A stretch of 64,000 nucleotides of DNA from Roridomyces roridus (lineage: Eukaryota; Basidiomycota; Agaricomycetes; Agaricales; Mycenaceae), in assembly GCA_029378245.1 (NCBI GenBank), contig JARKIF010000004.1:3286001-3350000 (forward strand). Reading direction: 5' to 3'. The translations under genes and the position numbers were made by a program. This document shows, piece after piece, positions 36,713 through 47,317 of this stretch. Under the pieces are notes generated by a model, which ran no database searches, had not been told where the DNA came from, and was given only the letters and a program-made list of their open reading frames with translations. How positions within the stretch are numbered: position 1 is the first letter of the stretch; each line of letters begins with the position of its first letter.

Positions 36713-36782
36713 GACCAGGACAGATGAATCAAATCATGATTCGCAAAGTTGATATTCCCCAGTAGCTAAACCTAAAGGTTCA

Positions 36783-37517
36783 GCCAATGAACGTCTCCTC
36801 GCCGTGCTCAGCCTCAACGACACCGACAGATCCGGAGCCCAAGCGCGCCTCCTCGATTACACGGGTCCTGCCGACGCCCACACGGACGTGATCCTACGCA
36901 AGATTGACGGACTACTCGCTAATCAGAAGGAATCGGCAGCGCCCAGCACGGAGGGGGAGGTGAAGAATCTCGAGGAGGAGAAGAAGGTACGCTTGACTGC
37001 CCACCATCGTCTGGCGCCCGCATCGATATCTGTTACTCTCTCTTATGCAGGTCCGGATGGCCGCGACCGATGTCCTGGCGGAGGACGAGTCGTCCGAGAT
37101 AAATATCGACATGAACGACTCGGCGGAGCAACTGGGTATGCTCGTTTCTGAAATCACGCGAGTGGAACGGGAGGGCAAATTGGGCGGGCGCGTCGAAATC
37201 GAGGGCGTGCAGGGAATTTGGAAGGATATTGCGGATAGCGTGAATTCTTTGTCTCGCCAGGTGAGCGTCCTTCGTGTGGGGATTTTTCCATGGTGACTAA
37301 CCACCCCATGCGACGGCTAACCATGTTCGTCCGAGCCACCTCATTCCTTTTACAAGCCGCATCTCAGGGCGATTTTCCCGGGTTCATCACCCTCGAAGCA
37401 GACGGCGAGCTGGCCGTATTCAAGGACTTGGTCAACCTTGTCGTGTTCGAGTTCAGGGATGCCAAGAGGGCGCAGTTGGATCGGGCCCAAGGGTTGGACG
37501 CGGAAGCGCGCATGTAG
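36783..37517 (+). pseudogene. Orphan HAMP-repeat remnant of a group III hybrid histidine kinase
   Basis: Exon 1 (to 36986) reads RLLAVLSLNDTDRSGAQAR and ends in an acidic coiled stretch. Exon 2 (37051-37260) reads LGMLVSEITRVEREGKLGG then EGVQGIWKDIADSVNSLSRQ. The next segment reads VRATSFLLQAASQGDFPGF and LEADGELAVFKDLVN. These match the tandem HAMP units of Nik1-type osmosensing kinases (VTRVxxEVGTEGKLGG, VEGVxGTWKDLTDNVN). No HisKA, HATPase or receiver domain follows; it stops at 37517. There is no ATG at the start, and the expected acceptor before VRATSF (37326) reads ttc instead of ag. I infer a truncated, decaying copy. Confidence 0.75.
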
Positions 37518-38311
37518 GTCCGCTCCAGTTGTGTAATATTGGGTGGTCAAGACCAAGTCGTCAATGTAATGTGGATGAAAGCCGGACACTGAAGACGAAA
37601 TTCAAACGCTCGCGTTGCCCCGTTCGATCCGGGCCGGCCCCAGCCCGACTGTCTGTTGTTTCGCATCTTTGGCTTAGTGGAAGATCTTTCACCTCCTTGT
37701 CACAATATCCCATTAGGGCGAGGACTCCGTTGTGCGGGTGCAACCGTATTTCTTTTGCCGTCGGCCTAAGCCTTTTGGAAGATTTCCGCCCAGTACGTCC
37801 CACCCTGGGGTCGTACTTACCATGATCCACGTCTGCCTGTGGTGCCGCTTCAAAAAAAAACCCCCCTTTATGTGAAGCTGCATGCCCGTACCCCGGAATC
37901 CACCTATGGGCTACGAACTTGCCGCCGTGCCGCATTTGATCGCTGGCAGACTTCAGACTTCCGCCGATTCTTCGAAGATCCTCGATTTCTCATTCCTAGT
38001 GATAATGCCGTGTGAACTGGTGCGCGCCAATGTGGCTTATGGTGCAATGTGATATAGAAAGGACGGTAGAAGTTGGTCCACAAGCAGCTATTAAGTTTGA
38101 ACGTTGCGAATGTTGAATTGACAAATTCGTGCATTTCTTGTGTCAATACAATTTTGTTCACCCATCGTCCTGACTCCTTTGTGACTCCTCAACATTGCCA
38201 TATCGCCCACGTGGTCTCGTAAGTTGTCGTGCCTCGTCCACCGTCGCTGAAGCAGCCTACATGGTTGCACTTGGAATTCTAAAGCAATTGTGAAGGCCAC
38301 TAGACTCAAAC

Positions 38312-38354
38312 TAGACTCGGACTGCCATGCACTAGCAATGGCCCTTAAAGGCAG
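38312..38354 (+). repeat. Isolated terminal repeat of the 5.8-kb element family
   Basis: actcggactgccatgcacta followed by gcaatggcccttaaaggcag matches the right end at 6641-6681 at most positions. No partner end is seen within about 1 kb. Confidence 0.6.
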
Positions 38355-38572
38355 GTCTAGATATATGTATGTGCACCTCATGCTGTTTAAATCTCCAAGC
38401 CAGGCAAAACCCCGTGGCCAGTATTTCTTCCGCCAACTCTCTTTTTACTCAACACAGTCTTTGAGTACCCGGAGTGCCTCCCCTAGGCCCACGGTGACCC
38501 AGCTGTCTTCGTGAATGTCGGCTTTTCTTTCTTTCTTTCTTTTTGGAAAAAAAGACTCGCTCTTTCTGATAG

Positions 38573-39075
38573 ACCGGTAGCCCGAGTCGAACGGATTACG
38601 AGTTGGGATTCTAGACGCCGGTCATGAATCCCCCGTCGCCAGCTGCTGATCTAGAGGCCCCAGAAAAGAGAAGACGTCGAGGGGCAGTCAAACCTTGAAC
38701 GGTGAATCATTTGCAGTCCAAAACAGCCTGAGGTTGCAGGAAACTAGACTCGAACCAATCTCTCTAGGTACCTTTGCGGGGGAGGAATTTATATTGCAAG
38801 TAATTCTTTGCTGCAATTATAGTGCTGGTCCGAGCCTAGCAGGAAACATGCAATGAAGTTTTCAGTAGGACAACTTTGATGTAAACTCCGAGTGTAAGTG
38901 TGCACCTCCGTCGGTTCAAAAGGCCAGTCCTTCTTGTGGCGACCTTTCCTTCATGAATTCAGTACTCCCGTCCAAGTACACTTTGATACAGCCATGTCCA
39001 GAACAAAAACTGCTAAGCACCCTCGAAAGGAACAATACCCGTAGCCCGAGTTGAACGGACCACGAGTCGGGCGGT
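38573..39075 (-). repeat. tRNA-like repeat, subfamily 2 (two copies)
   Basis: On the minus strand both copies read ccgttc(g/a)actcgggctac preceded by cgact(c)gt(g/a). A third is at 45298-45325. ccgttcgactcgg forms a T-arm-like stem-loop, and a T-run follows about 30 bp on in the first copy. This suggests a pol III retroelement, not a working tRNA. Confidence 0.5.
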
Positions 39076-40292
39076 CGGTCTGTCCATACTGTGGATGCCA
39101 GTGGTGCTCTCGGCGTCCTCACGATCTTTGCCGTAGAGAACCAAAACCTCGGAAGAACTTCCGGAGCTTCTCAACGATCCGACTCCGTTCGAATCGGGGC
39201 TGGATGAGGAACCGCTGTTTATACTTGGGTTATGACTTGTATATGAACCCGCTGGGCAGTTCCACGATTTCGATGGCTCTCCATCTCGTGTGTACTCCTA
39301 TGGCTACTCAACTATGCCTCCGTTCGACTCGGGGTTGGTATGATGGTGGTATGGAATTGGTCTTTTTCCATTCGCGGCTCGCGGTGGGCTATGTGAGTTG
39401 TGGCCTGGTAACCTGTGATAATTACCGTCTCATTAACGTGGGCTATGACGTCGAGCGACAGCAGACCCGGAAAGATACGACAAACGGAAGCAAGACGGCT
39501 CTGAGAGCGGAGTTATTCCATGCCGATCCAACTTGGTCATGGGCTGCTATGGACCGGTCCCGGATTCAAAAGTATCAGTATGCTGTAGTCCACACCGTCT
39601 CGACTCAGGTCCAGCCCATGCCGATGAGCTCAGGAGCCGTTTCCCATGCTCCGATCCCAGACGGATGGGCAGTTCACTGGAAGAGAACGAGGAGAACCGA
39701 CCGGCGTGCAAAAGTAGAGAGCGAGCTGCGGACAACACGCCATCGAATCCAGAGCCCTTCCCATGGTGGTTCGGGACAAGCGCCAATCACCGGATCACCA
39801 ACGAACGTGTCACGTTTTGAGAATCAATATTTGCCCCAGCCAAACATCACTGCCAGCTCAGCACCACGACATCGACCGACCCTCAAGCAGCATGGAAGAC
39901 GGTACGCGCTCCGCCCCTGCCTCGATACCAGTACTTCGATAGTCCGCCTCCGCCTTCTTACACTCCCTCCCTTCGATTCGCCCCATTTTTTTCGCCCGTA
40001 CCGACTCGATCCGTTTCTTGGCCGTTTCCGCCGTTGTGGGCGCCTTTGCACCCCCCCATTTTGGGCCTCGATTCGCGTTTCGTGCCCGACGGGCACCTAT
40101 TCGCCCGGCTCTGTCGTCCTTGTCGCGACTCACACCGACGAGGAGCATCTTCGTACCGCAGACATTCGTCGTCTCCCACCCTGACTCCGATTCGTCACCG
40201 TCTTCATCCCCATCCCCATCCTCCCCGTCTCCGTGGCCGCCGCCCCCATTCACCACCGCTCACACACACTCACAGCCTGGCAATCCTCCGAC

Positions 40293-41330
40293 ATGGCACC
40301 CGCCTCCGCCATGACCGGCATCAGCATCCCCAGTGACAACGGTGCTCCAGGCGGCGTTGACGACCGTGACCGTGACCGTGACCGCGACCGCGACCACGAC
40401 CACGACCGTGATCGAGACCGCGACGACGACCGTAGGCGCGGACGGAGTCGCAGTCGTAGCCCTGCGAGGGGTGGAGATGGACCGCATGGGTGCGTTTGTC
40501 ATGTTATCCGCCTCATCCGTTACTGACTTGAATGGGCAGACAAAATCCCGGTAACAACCTCCACGTCTCTGGGCTCTCGCACAAAGTCGACACCCGTGAT
40601 CTCGAGGCCGCGTTCGCCAAAATCGGACGGGTGAGTGCCGTGCCACTTCGTCAGCAGCCTGCTTCGTTCTGACACACCACGCACGCATAGGTCCAAAAGG
40701 CCTCTGTCATGTATGACCCTCACACACGCGAGTCCCGTGGTTTTGGCTTTGTCACCATGGAGAGCGCGGAGGAGGCTGAGGCGGCTACGACTGCACTCAA
40801 TGGGGCGGAGATTATGGGCAAGGCGATCAAGGTCGAGAAGGTGCGTCTTGTTATGATCTAAACACTTGGTTGACGAATGTACGTAGGCTCGCCGTGGACG
40901 CGCTAGGACGCCTACTCCGGGGAGGTACTACGGGCCGCCGAAGCGTGGGGAGGGTGAGTCTATCCTTTTATGTGTTTCATTTCGTTGTGGCGTGTGGAGT
41001 CCTTTCCTTCATCGTCTGTACCATCCCATTGGATCTTCACGCTCACCACGACTCCCAGGCGAACGTGAATACAATCCGCGTGCCTACGACTCGCGCTACT
41101 CGGGCGACGATGACCGGCGGGGAGGGGGAGGAGGACGTGGGCGATACGATGACGGTCGTGGAAGGCGTGACGACTACCGTGGAGGAGGACGGGATTATGA
41201 TAGAGGTGGACGAAGGGATGACTATCGGCGGGAGGAGTATAGTCGGGATGATGGTAGGGATGCGAGGGACGGCAGAGGTGGCGGGAGTGCGAGGGGTGGT
41301 GGGTATGAGGATCGGGATCGCCGTTATTGA
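40293..41330 (+). CDS. Transformer-2-like SR splicing factor
   Basis: Five exons (40293-40489, 40540-40630, 40691-40840, 40887-40953, 41059-41330) give 258 residues. The N-terminus is an Arg/Asp repeat (RDRDRDRD...) followed by RRRGRSRSRSPARGGD. One RRM follows with RNP2 LHVSGLS and RNP1 RGFGFVTM. A short ARRGRARTPTPG linker and an RGG/RDD-rich tail ending DRDRRY close it. This RS-RRM-RS layout with the TPTPG linker is that of Tra2-type SR proteins, which bind exonic enhancers in the nucleus. The DNA repeat at 40361-40430 is coding and encodes the RD tract. All introns are short except intron 4 (105 bp). Confidence 0.92.
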
Positions 41331-41589
41331 GGTGAAGGGGCGGATGATGCATGTGTGCATCCCTCTCTCACTCTCATGGAAAAAGGCGGCCCTGGTGAAA
41401 TATCTATCGGTTCGCCGTGTTTTTGTTCTTCGTTTTTACCCATCAACTGGTCTCATGCGTTTCTGGGTACAATGCCTCCGCATCGCTTCCTAAACACCGA
41501 CTGCCTGCCGCCTATCCTCGATCGATTGGCCTCAGCGGGACTGGCTGATAGATTCGTAGGCGCTGCTTGCTCTTTTCAGTCTTTCACGA

Positions 41590-43000
41590 AAAAGGGGGAG
41601 GAAGACAGCCTTTACACTAGGCGCCACGCTCGAATCGAACGAGCCGTGGAACTTGACCACCTCATCCATCCTTGGCGACATGAATTTCCTTAACAACATC
41701 GACTCTTGTTGTTGCACGCCCAAACTCTGCATGCGCCGAGTCCTTTCCAGCCATCAAATGTGTGGGTACGACTTTTGTGCTGAAGAAAAAGATTACAGTT
41801 CCATCAGACTCCCAGGCTCGAAGTCGAACAAGCCGTGGAACTTGGCCTCCTCATCCTTGGTGACATCACTTGGTTGTTAACCACCTAGATTCCTCTTGCC
41901 CGTCCTGCTCCCATCTCGGTCTCGGTCTCTACAGACTCTGGGGCTCTGGGGCCTCCTGCTCTTGCTCTTGTTGCACGCCTCAAACGCTGCAAAAAGATTT
42001 ATGATCACCCACAGACCCCAGGCTCGAGTCGGGCGAGCCATGTAACTTGACCACCCTCAGCGATATGACTCCGTTACCAACGTCGACTACTCTCTCGATC
42101 TCCTCTGCAGACTCTGGGCGACATACATATCCCTGCATCTCCGATTCGTCTTGTTGCTTGCTTCGAGTTCTTTCCAGCCAACACTTGAGTGCGACTTTTC
42201 TGCTGAAGAAGAAAAAGACAATACATACCAACGTCAGACCTCAGACTCGAATCGAACGAACCGTGTGGCACTTGACCACCTCATCCTTGGCAACATGACT
42301 TGGTTATAAACAACCTAGAATTCCTCTTGCTGGTCGTACTCCGAGGCAGACTCTGGGGCCTCTACGTCTTGTTGAAGGCCTCAAACACTGCATGCATGCT
42401 TGCTCCGAGACCTCTCGAGTCTAGAGCTCCGGCCATGCGTGAGTGCGACTTTACTGAAGAAAAAAGATAAAGACCTTGCTCTTCCGGAACCAGACCCTCG
42501 GGCTCGAGTCGAACGAGCGGTAAGTAGCGCCTCGACCACCTCTTCTTGGCGATATGACTTGCCTATGAACAACCTCGGCTGGGTTCCCCTTGTTCGTCGT
42601 ACTCTGATCTGGGTAGCCTCAGCAGACTCTGGGGCTACATATATTATCTCATCTTCTCCTGGTCTTGTTGCTCACGCCGAGTTCTTTCCAGCCAATGCTT
42701 GAGTGCGACTTTTGCGCTGATGAAAAAAGCCACTTCTTACCAACGTCAGACCCCGGACTCGAATAGGTGTCCAATCTCATTGGAAAACCAGGTGGTGCTC
42801 ACTCCTCTGTAGATTCTGGGGCTACACATTTTCTCTTGGTTTTCGCCGTCGTTTTGCTGCAAGACTGTAGAATCTGTGGCCGTTCCGGGAGATCTCGCGG
42901 CGGGAACTTGTCGATTCACGCATGCGCAGTGTAAATGGTAGGAAAAAGGGGGTTCTTTCGCATGGAAACCCCGAGCTTGAGTCGAACGAGCGTTAGGGGA
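41590..43000 (-). repeat. Near-tandem array of tRNA-like SINE units
   Basis: Seven units spaced 190-270 bp share a core, on the plus strand gctcgaatcgaacgagc, at about 41628, 41816, 42021, 42244, 42501, 42755 (half) and 42973. On the minus strand this is a T-arm: 5-bp stem gctcg/cgagc with 7-nt loop ttcgatt, matching the pol III B box. About 25 bp before it lies ggtggtcaag, an A-box-like sequence; about 40 bp after it is tttttcttcagca, a T-run terminator. Shared flanks include actctggggc, tgttgcacgcctcaaac and ctttccagcca. Related units lie at 43693, 44002, 46419, 46661, 46809 and 49846. Confidence 0.72.
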
Positions 43001-43692
43001 CGACATGACTCTGGTTGAAAGGATCAAGGATGAGTTGACTGTCGTTATACAGTTGTTCATAGACCCTAACTCAAACCATGTTTACTCGGCATTTCTTTAG
43101 TACCTAAAGGTTGTTCAAATTTTTCGGTTTGCGCCACTCTACGTCAACGCCAGTCCTCAATCTCATGGCTTGTCGCTCTCCGAGTCTTTCACGCTGCTTT
43201 CCCGCTGCTTTCCCGTGCGGACTTCATATCGATTCCGAACTCCAGCGGGCAAGCCCTTAGGCCTTATGGGCTATCGTTACGACTCCAGGCAAGCTCATGG
43301 GCGGCAGCGAGACAGTGATACTTACTGGATGTTGGATGTCCATATGGACACCTGGTCGAATCAAATTGCTTGCGCGTTCTCGAAGCTTGGATATGGATAT
43401 CGGGCATCAGTAAACTAATAGTGAGTCCGAGTCCCAGACATGGTTGTACCCTTGAGCGGTAAGGCAACCCCGTTGGATTCGGGTCCGGGTGTTTGGTCGT
43501 GCGGAATTTCCTTTTTTTCTGCCCTGTATATTGACTATAAGTCGGCCAGGGAATGGTATTTATCGTGCCAAGACCTTGGTTCTAGGTGTCATTCACATCG
43601 TCTTGTTGCACGCCTTCACCCGCTGAATGCTCCGTGTCCTCGAGTACGACCTGTGCTGAAGAAAAAACGCCATTCTATCCAGGCAGACCCCA

Positions 43693-44020
43693 GGCTCGAA
43701 TCGAACGAGCGTTAGGTAGTGACTCGACCTAGTTCGGGCGATGGCATATTGTTCACTTCCTTACGGGGTTCGAGGGCCAGGGGTGGAGACGTTCACTGTG
43801 GCCAAACCAAATCATGAATGATCTCCTGAAAAGAGGCAATTGATTGCAAGTTTGTGCCTACTCTCTCTCCTCTGCAGACTCTGGTTCATATTTTTTCTTT
43901 TCTCTTTGCCGCACGACCAACCTGTGCCCTTGGCGCTCCAGCCCGCTTTTTGTCTCATTTCTGGGAATCAAAAAAGCCACACATTTCGCCAGTTATACCC
44001 AGAGCTGGAGTCGAACGAGC
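43693..44020 (-). repeat. Two further tRNA-like repeat units
   Basis: Cores at 43693-43710 (ggctcgaatcgaacgagc) and 44002-44020, with the tgctgaagaaaaa block left of the first. The second abuts the 3' end of the F-box-like gene at 44098. Confidence 0.65.
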
Positions 44021-44097
44021 GTTGGAGATGGATATTCGATTATGTACTAGTAGCAGAAAGTGTAATTAGGCAGCGCCTGTTGAAATTAGTCTTTCTC

Positions 44098-45040
44098 TCA
44101 TCCCCAAACCACAAACGACTCACTCTGAGCCTGTTTCGCAGCAACGACCGCAATCTGTCTAGCGACCCTCCTCTCCGCAAACGTCCAAAAATCCACTCCC
44201 CGGACAACGCCCTCCATCCAATCCCTCGTAAACTCATGCTGCGGCAAGATCGCAAAGCGTGGGTCTTGCACGGGCGTGCCGGTACCAGAGGTTCGTACGC
44301 CGCCGACTACAGCGAGCACGCGCAAGTCGTTGCACTGCGCAAGTATACGCTCGCATGGGGGGATGACGGCGGAAATGACAGAACGCGGTGACACGGCCAA
44401 GTGTGTGAGCTTTGGGAGACTGATGATGCGTTCAGCTACGGCGAAGGCCACGGCAGAGTCCGGATCAGAGTCCGGGGAAGGCCCGAAGCCGCCGTAGAGG
44501 TAGAGGTGCGTGAGATGCGACCAAACGGCGTGTGGGGGTGCACCCTGGATGGCGCCGTGTAACGCGTAGAGGTGCTGGAGAGGCAACTCCGCCGCTGCGC
44601 CCGCCGCGGGCTCGGATAGGGGTTTTGCGGCGAATAGGTTGGTTATGCCTTTGCAGACGCGCAGGATGAGCGCGACGTGCTCTGGGTCTTCCGTCTTGAG
44701 ATAGATGTTGCGGACGTGTTGGAGCATGGATGATCGCCCGCCGGCATCACGGGCGATGGTGAGAAAGATCTCGATGTTACAAATGGGCAGGCCTAGAGTC
44801 CGTGCGTGGCTGCCCATAGACAATGAGGTCCTCTCCGATTCGACGATGAGGGTGTGGTAGAGAAGCGGTTCGATCCTTTGTGTGGAGCTCAGACGCCGAC
44901 GGATTGTGTGCGGAGGGAACTCACCATTGTTTCACGCGCCGTGCAACGAGGATGAGCTGAGGAATGTGGCGGGGGCGAGAGCGAGCAGAGACTTCGAATA
45001 TGATTCTCTCAACGTCAGGCGGGAGAGCTGGAGGAGACAT
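44098..45040 (-). CDS. F-box-like protein of the LPPDVE..RVKxW family
   Basis: Two exons, 45040-44925 and 44875-44098, with a 49-bp intron that splits a Trp codon. The N-terminus MSPPALPPDVERIIFEVSAR and LILVARRVKQW joined to IEPLLYHTLIVES is a common agaricomycete F-box-like opening. The body has leucine-rich-like strands (LQHLYALHGAI, LTHLYLYGGF, LPKLTHLAVSP, CNDLRVLAVVGG), and the C-terminus DWMEGVVRGVDFWTFAERRV is typical of the group. Length about 297 residues. It shares this plan with 53817-54808. By analogy it may present substrates to SCF ligases; no substrate can be inferred. The opening motif is weaker than a canonical F-box. Confidence 0.82.
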
Positions 45041-47317
45041 GGATGAGGGAAACAGACGGGATAGTGTCTCCAGGGATGATTTGATATACTCCGTCCGTCT
45101 TGGCAACCACCGTTGAAATTCGAAATACATTGCCGTTTCGTAGAGCAACAACACCGATCAAGTCGATACCCGAACCCGTGTTTCCCAGAATGAAACGCCG
45201 TTGCTCGGAATTTCGGCCTGCTACTCTCCTAATTGCGATTGTCAGCGAACACATACTGTCCCGGGGCCCTCGGGAAAAGGTCGGACTGGGATGTTCGTAG
45301 CCCGAGTCGAACGGGTTGCGAGTCTCTATAATTAAATAACAGCTGTAGAATGGTTTAGATGTGCATCAACAACGTTGTCCGAAACTGAGTTCACCCAACC
45401 GTGCTTATCATGAATTTCAAACGGCCAACAACTTTGCAAAGAAGAAAGAACTCCGTTCGATTCGGGGCTGGCTCGGTATCGGAGGAACTGCCGTTCTTTT
45501 TTTGCCATTCAAGGGCGGTGTATCGCGATGGCAGCTGAATTAGATTGCAAATACAACGGAGAACAAGAGTTTCGTCAGCGTGACCACTGACCAAGCAAGA
45601 GACGGCCAGAGAGGACAATCAAACGACCCCATTGTGAGGCTTCGAGTCCTGTTGGAGTGAAGCACCACAAAAGCTGGAATGTTGATGGAGGCAAACAAAA
45701 GAGAACGGTTGAAAATCTCTATGTTCAGTGTATCTAGAAGTATATGGGAAGTATTGTTACTATCTACTGTATAAAGTACGAGCCTTTTATATCTGAGCTT
45801 TGAGTCATGCCGAGTCAATGCGAAGTGACTAACGTTGACTGCGGCGGACTGCGGCACCGAGGAGGCGCAGTCATCGAGCCCTTACACCCATCACGCAAGT
45901 GTCACGTGTGACACTCGTGGCTTGTCTCTAACCTCCATCTTGATTCGCTCGTTGTTCACTCGAGCAACGTCGTTACGTCCCGGACTCTGGCTCTGTCTCT
46001 CGCTTATTGAGTCGATGGTGTCCCTCACTATGGTTCGGCCTTGACTCACCGACGCTAGCGCTCTTTCCCCTTGCTTTCCACCTTCGACGGTGTCCGTCGG
46101 ACATCGAGGTCGTAGAACCGTTTGCATCCCCATGGCCCTGGCCTCACCCGATCTTCAAACCTCTTTGTCATCCATGCGCTTTTCTGTAAACCTGGCCAGC
46201 CAGCGAAGGCACTCTCACCCAGCACCTGATACTCTACATGTTTAATTTGGTCGGATACTTTCTCGAACAGTGGCAGCAACACTACGCAGTGGGGCCTGGG
46301 CCATCCTCAAACTCCTCAAGCCACGCCATATGTTCTCTCCGCGGTCCTGTCGATACAGTGTCGGCGTGATTTCGTTTCAAAAAAAAAAACGGGTGTCTGC
46401 ACTGGTCCAAGGCCTCAAGCTCGAGTGGAACGAACGATGGGATGGGATTCATGCTTACCACTTTGTCGGAAGTATCAGGTCGTACTGTGAAAACCACTTT
46501 CTTCTGCAGACTTTGGGTTGCGAGATCGACTACATAGCCCTCTGCCTAAAAACCGGATGCCTGACTGCCTTTTGTCCACTGGCACCTCTCGAATTTGTCT
46601 CTCCTTGCGTTTCAATGGATGGCAACGACGAAAAAGGGAACCCTATCTATCCCAGACCCAAGCTCGGATCGAACGAGCGGTAGAGTGCCTGGAGACTGCG
46701 CCGAGAGGGATCTCGCTCAAAGGATACTCTTTCAACCCTTTTTCCTCTCCGAGTGCGACAGCCAGAGAGCGAGAGAAAATTGTGCCCAAGCGCACCAGAC
46801 AGACCCCAGGCTCGAATCGAACGAACTCGACCGAGTCTGCGGACATATGGGGTGATATCACTCTCGCTGGAAGCACCGAGTGGCACTCTCTCCTCTGCAG
46901 AGTCTGTGGCTACTCTACATCTTCTCCTCGTACAGGACTGTGGCCGTCCCGGCAGTTCTTGGGGGAATTTCTCTGATAATTCAAATTTCACGCAGGCTAA
47001 ATTTTAATGCCAAATGGAGTAAAGAACGACTCTGAACGAGCCAATAGCTCTGCACGATTCAGGAGGACAAGCCGATCGGTGAGTCGGTGAAAACCCGACC
47101 ACCGAGACATGACAAGCCTTCTGGACGGTGCGCGATGAATACAAAGTTTATTTGCCCCCCCACGGCAGCATTACAGCTTGACGCTGCCGGCGCACTCCGC
47201 TCGTCGTGAGGGCATCACTCAGAAAGTCCTGTGCAGCATGGTGCAACCAAGTGCATTCCACGAATCTGTTTGTATTGTACATTGGACATTTCCTGCCTTC
47301 CTTCCCGGGACATGCCA
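45041..47317. other. Interval with scattered tRNA-like repeats, no gene
   Basis: Repeat cores lie at 45298-45325 (subfamily 2), 46419-46437, 46661-46678 and 46809-46825. ORFs up to 152 codons cross these cores and are repeat-derived. Confidence 0.45.

Larger units (their letters stand above)
37518..40292. other. Repeat-rich interval before the SR-protein gene
   Basis: Holds a single end of the 5798-6681 repeat family (38312-38354), a (tttc)n run at 38522-38545, and tRNA-like repeat motifs at 38584-38600, 39042-39060, 39183-39200 and 39325-39340. A 377-codon plus-strand ORF (39051-40184) starts inside one of these repeats and has no domain. I do not call a gene. Confidence 0.45.

Noticed and set aside
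39051..40184. 377-codon open frame on the plus strand
   Set aside because: It begins inside a tRNA-like repeat, has no domain, and overlaps low-complexity sequence before the SR-protein gene. The real start of coding evidence is 40293.
40361..40430. Simple-sequence repeat gaccgtgaccg
   Set aside because: It is in frame and encodes the Arg/Asp tract of the SR protein.
41628..44020. Cluster of functional tRNA genes
   Set aside because: The T-arms are good, but acceptor and anticodon stems do not form, and the units share non-tRNA flanks, so a SINE-like repeat fits better.
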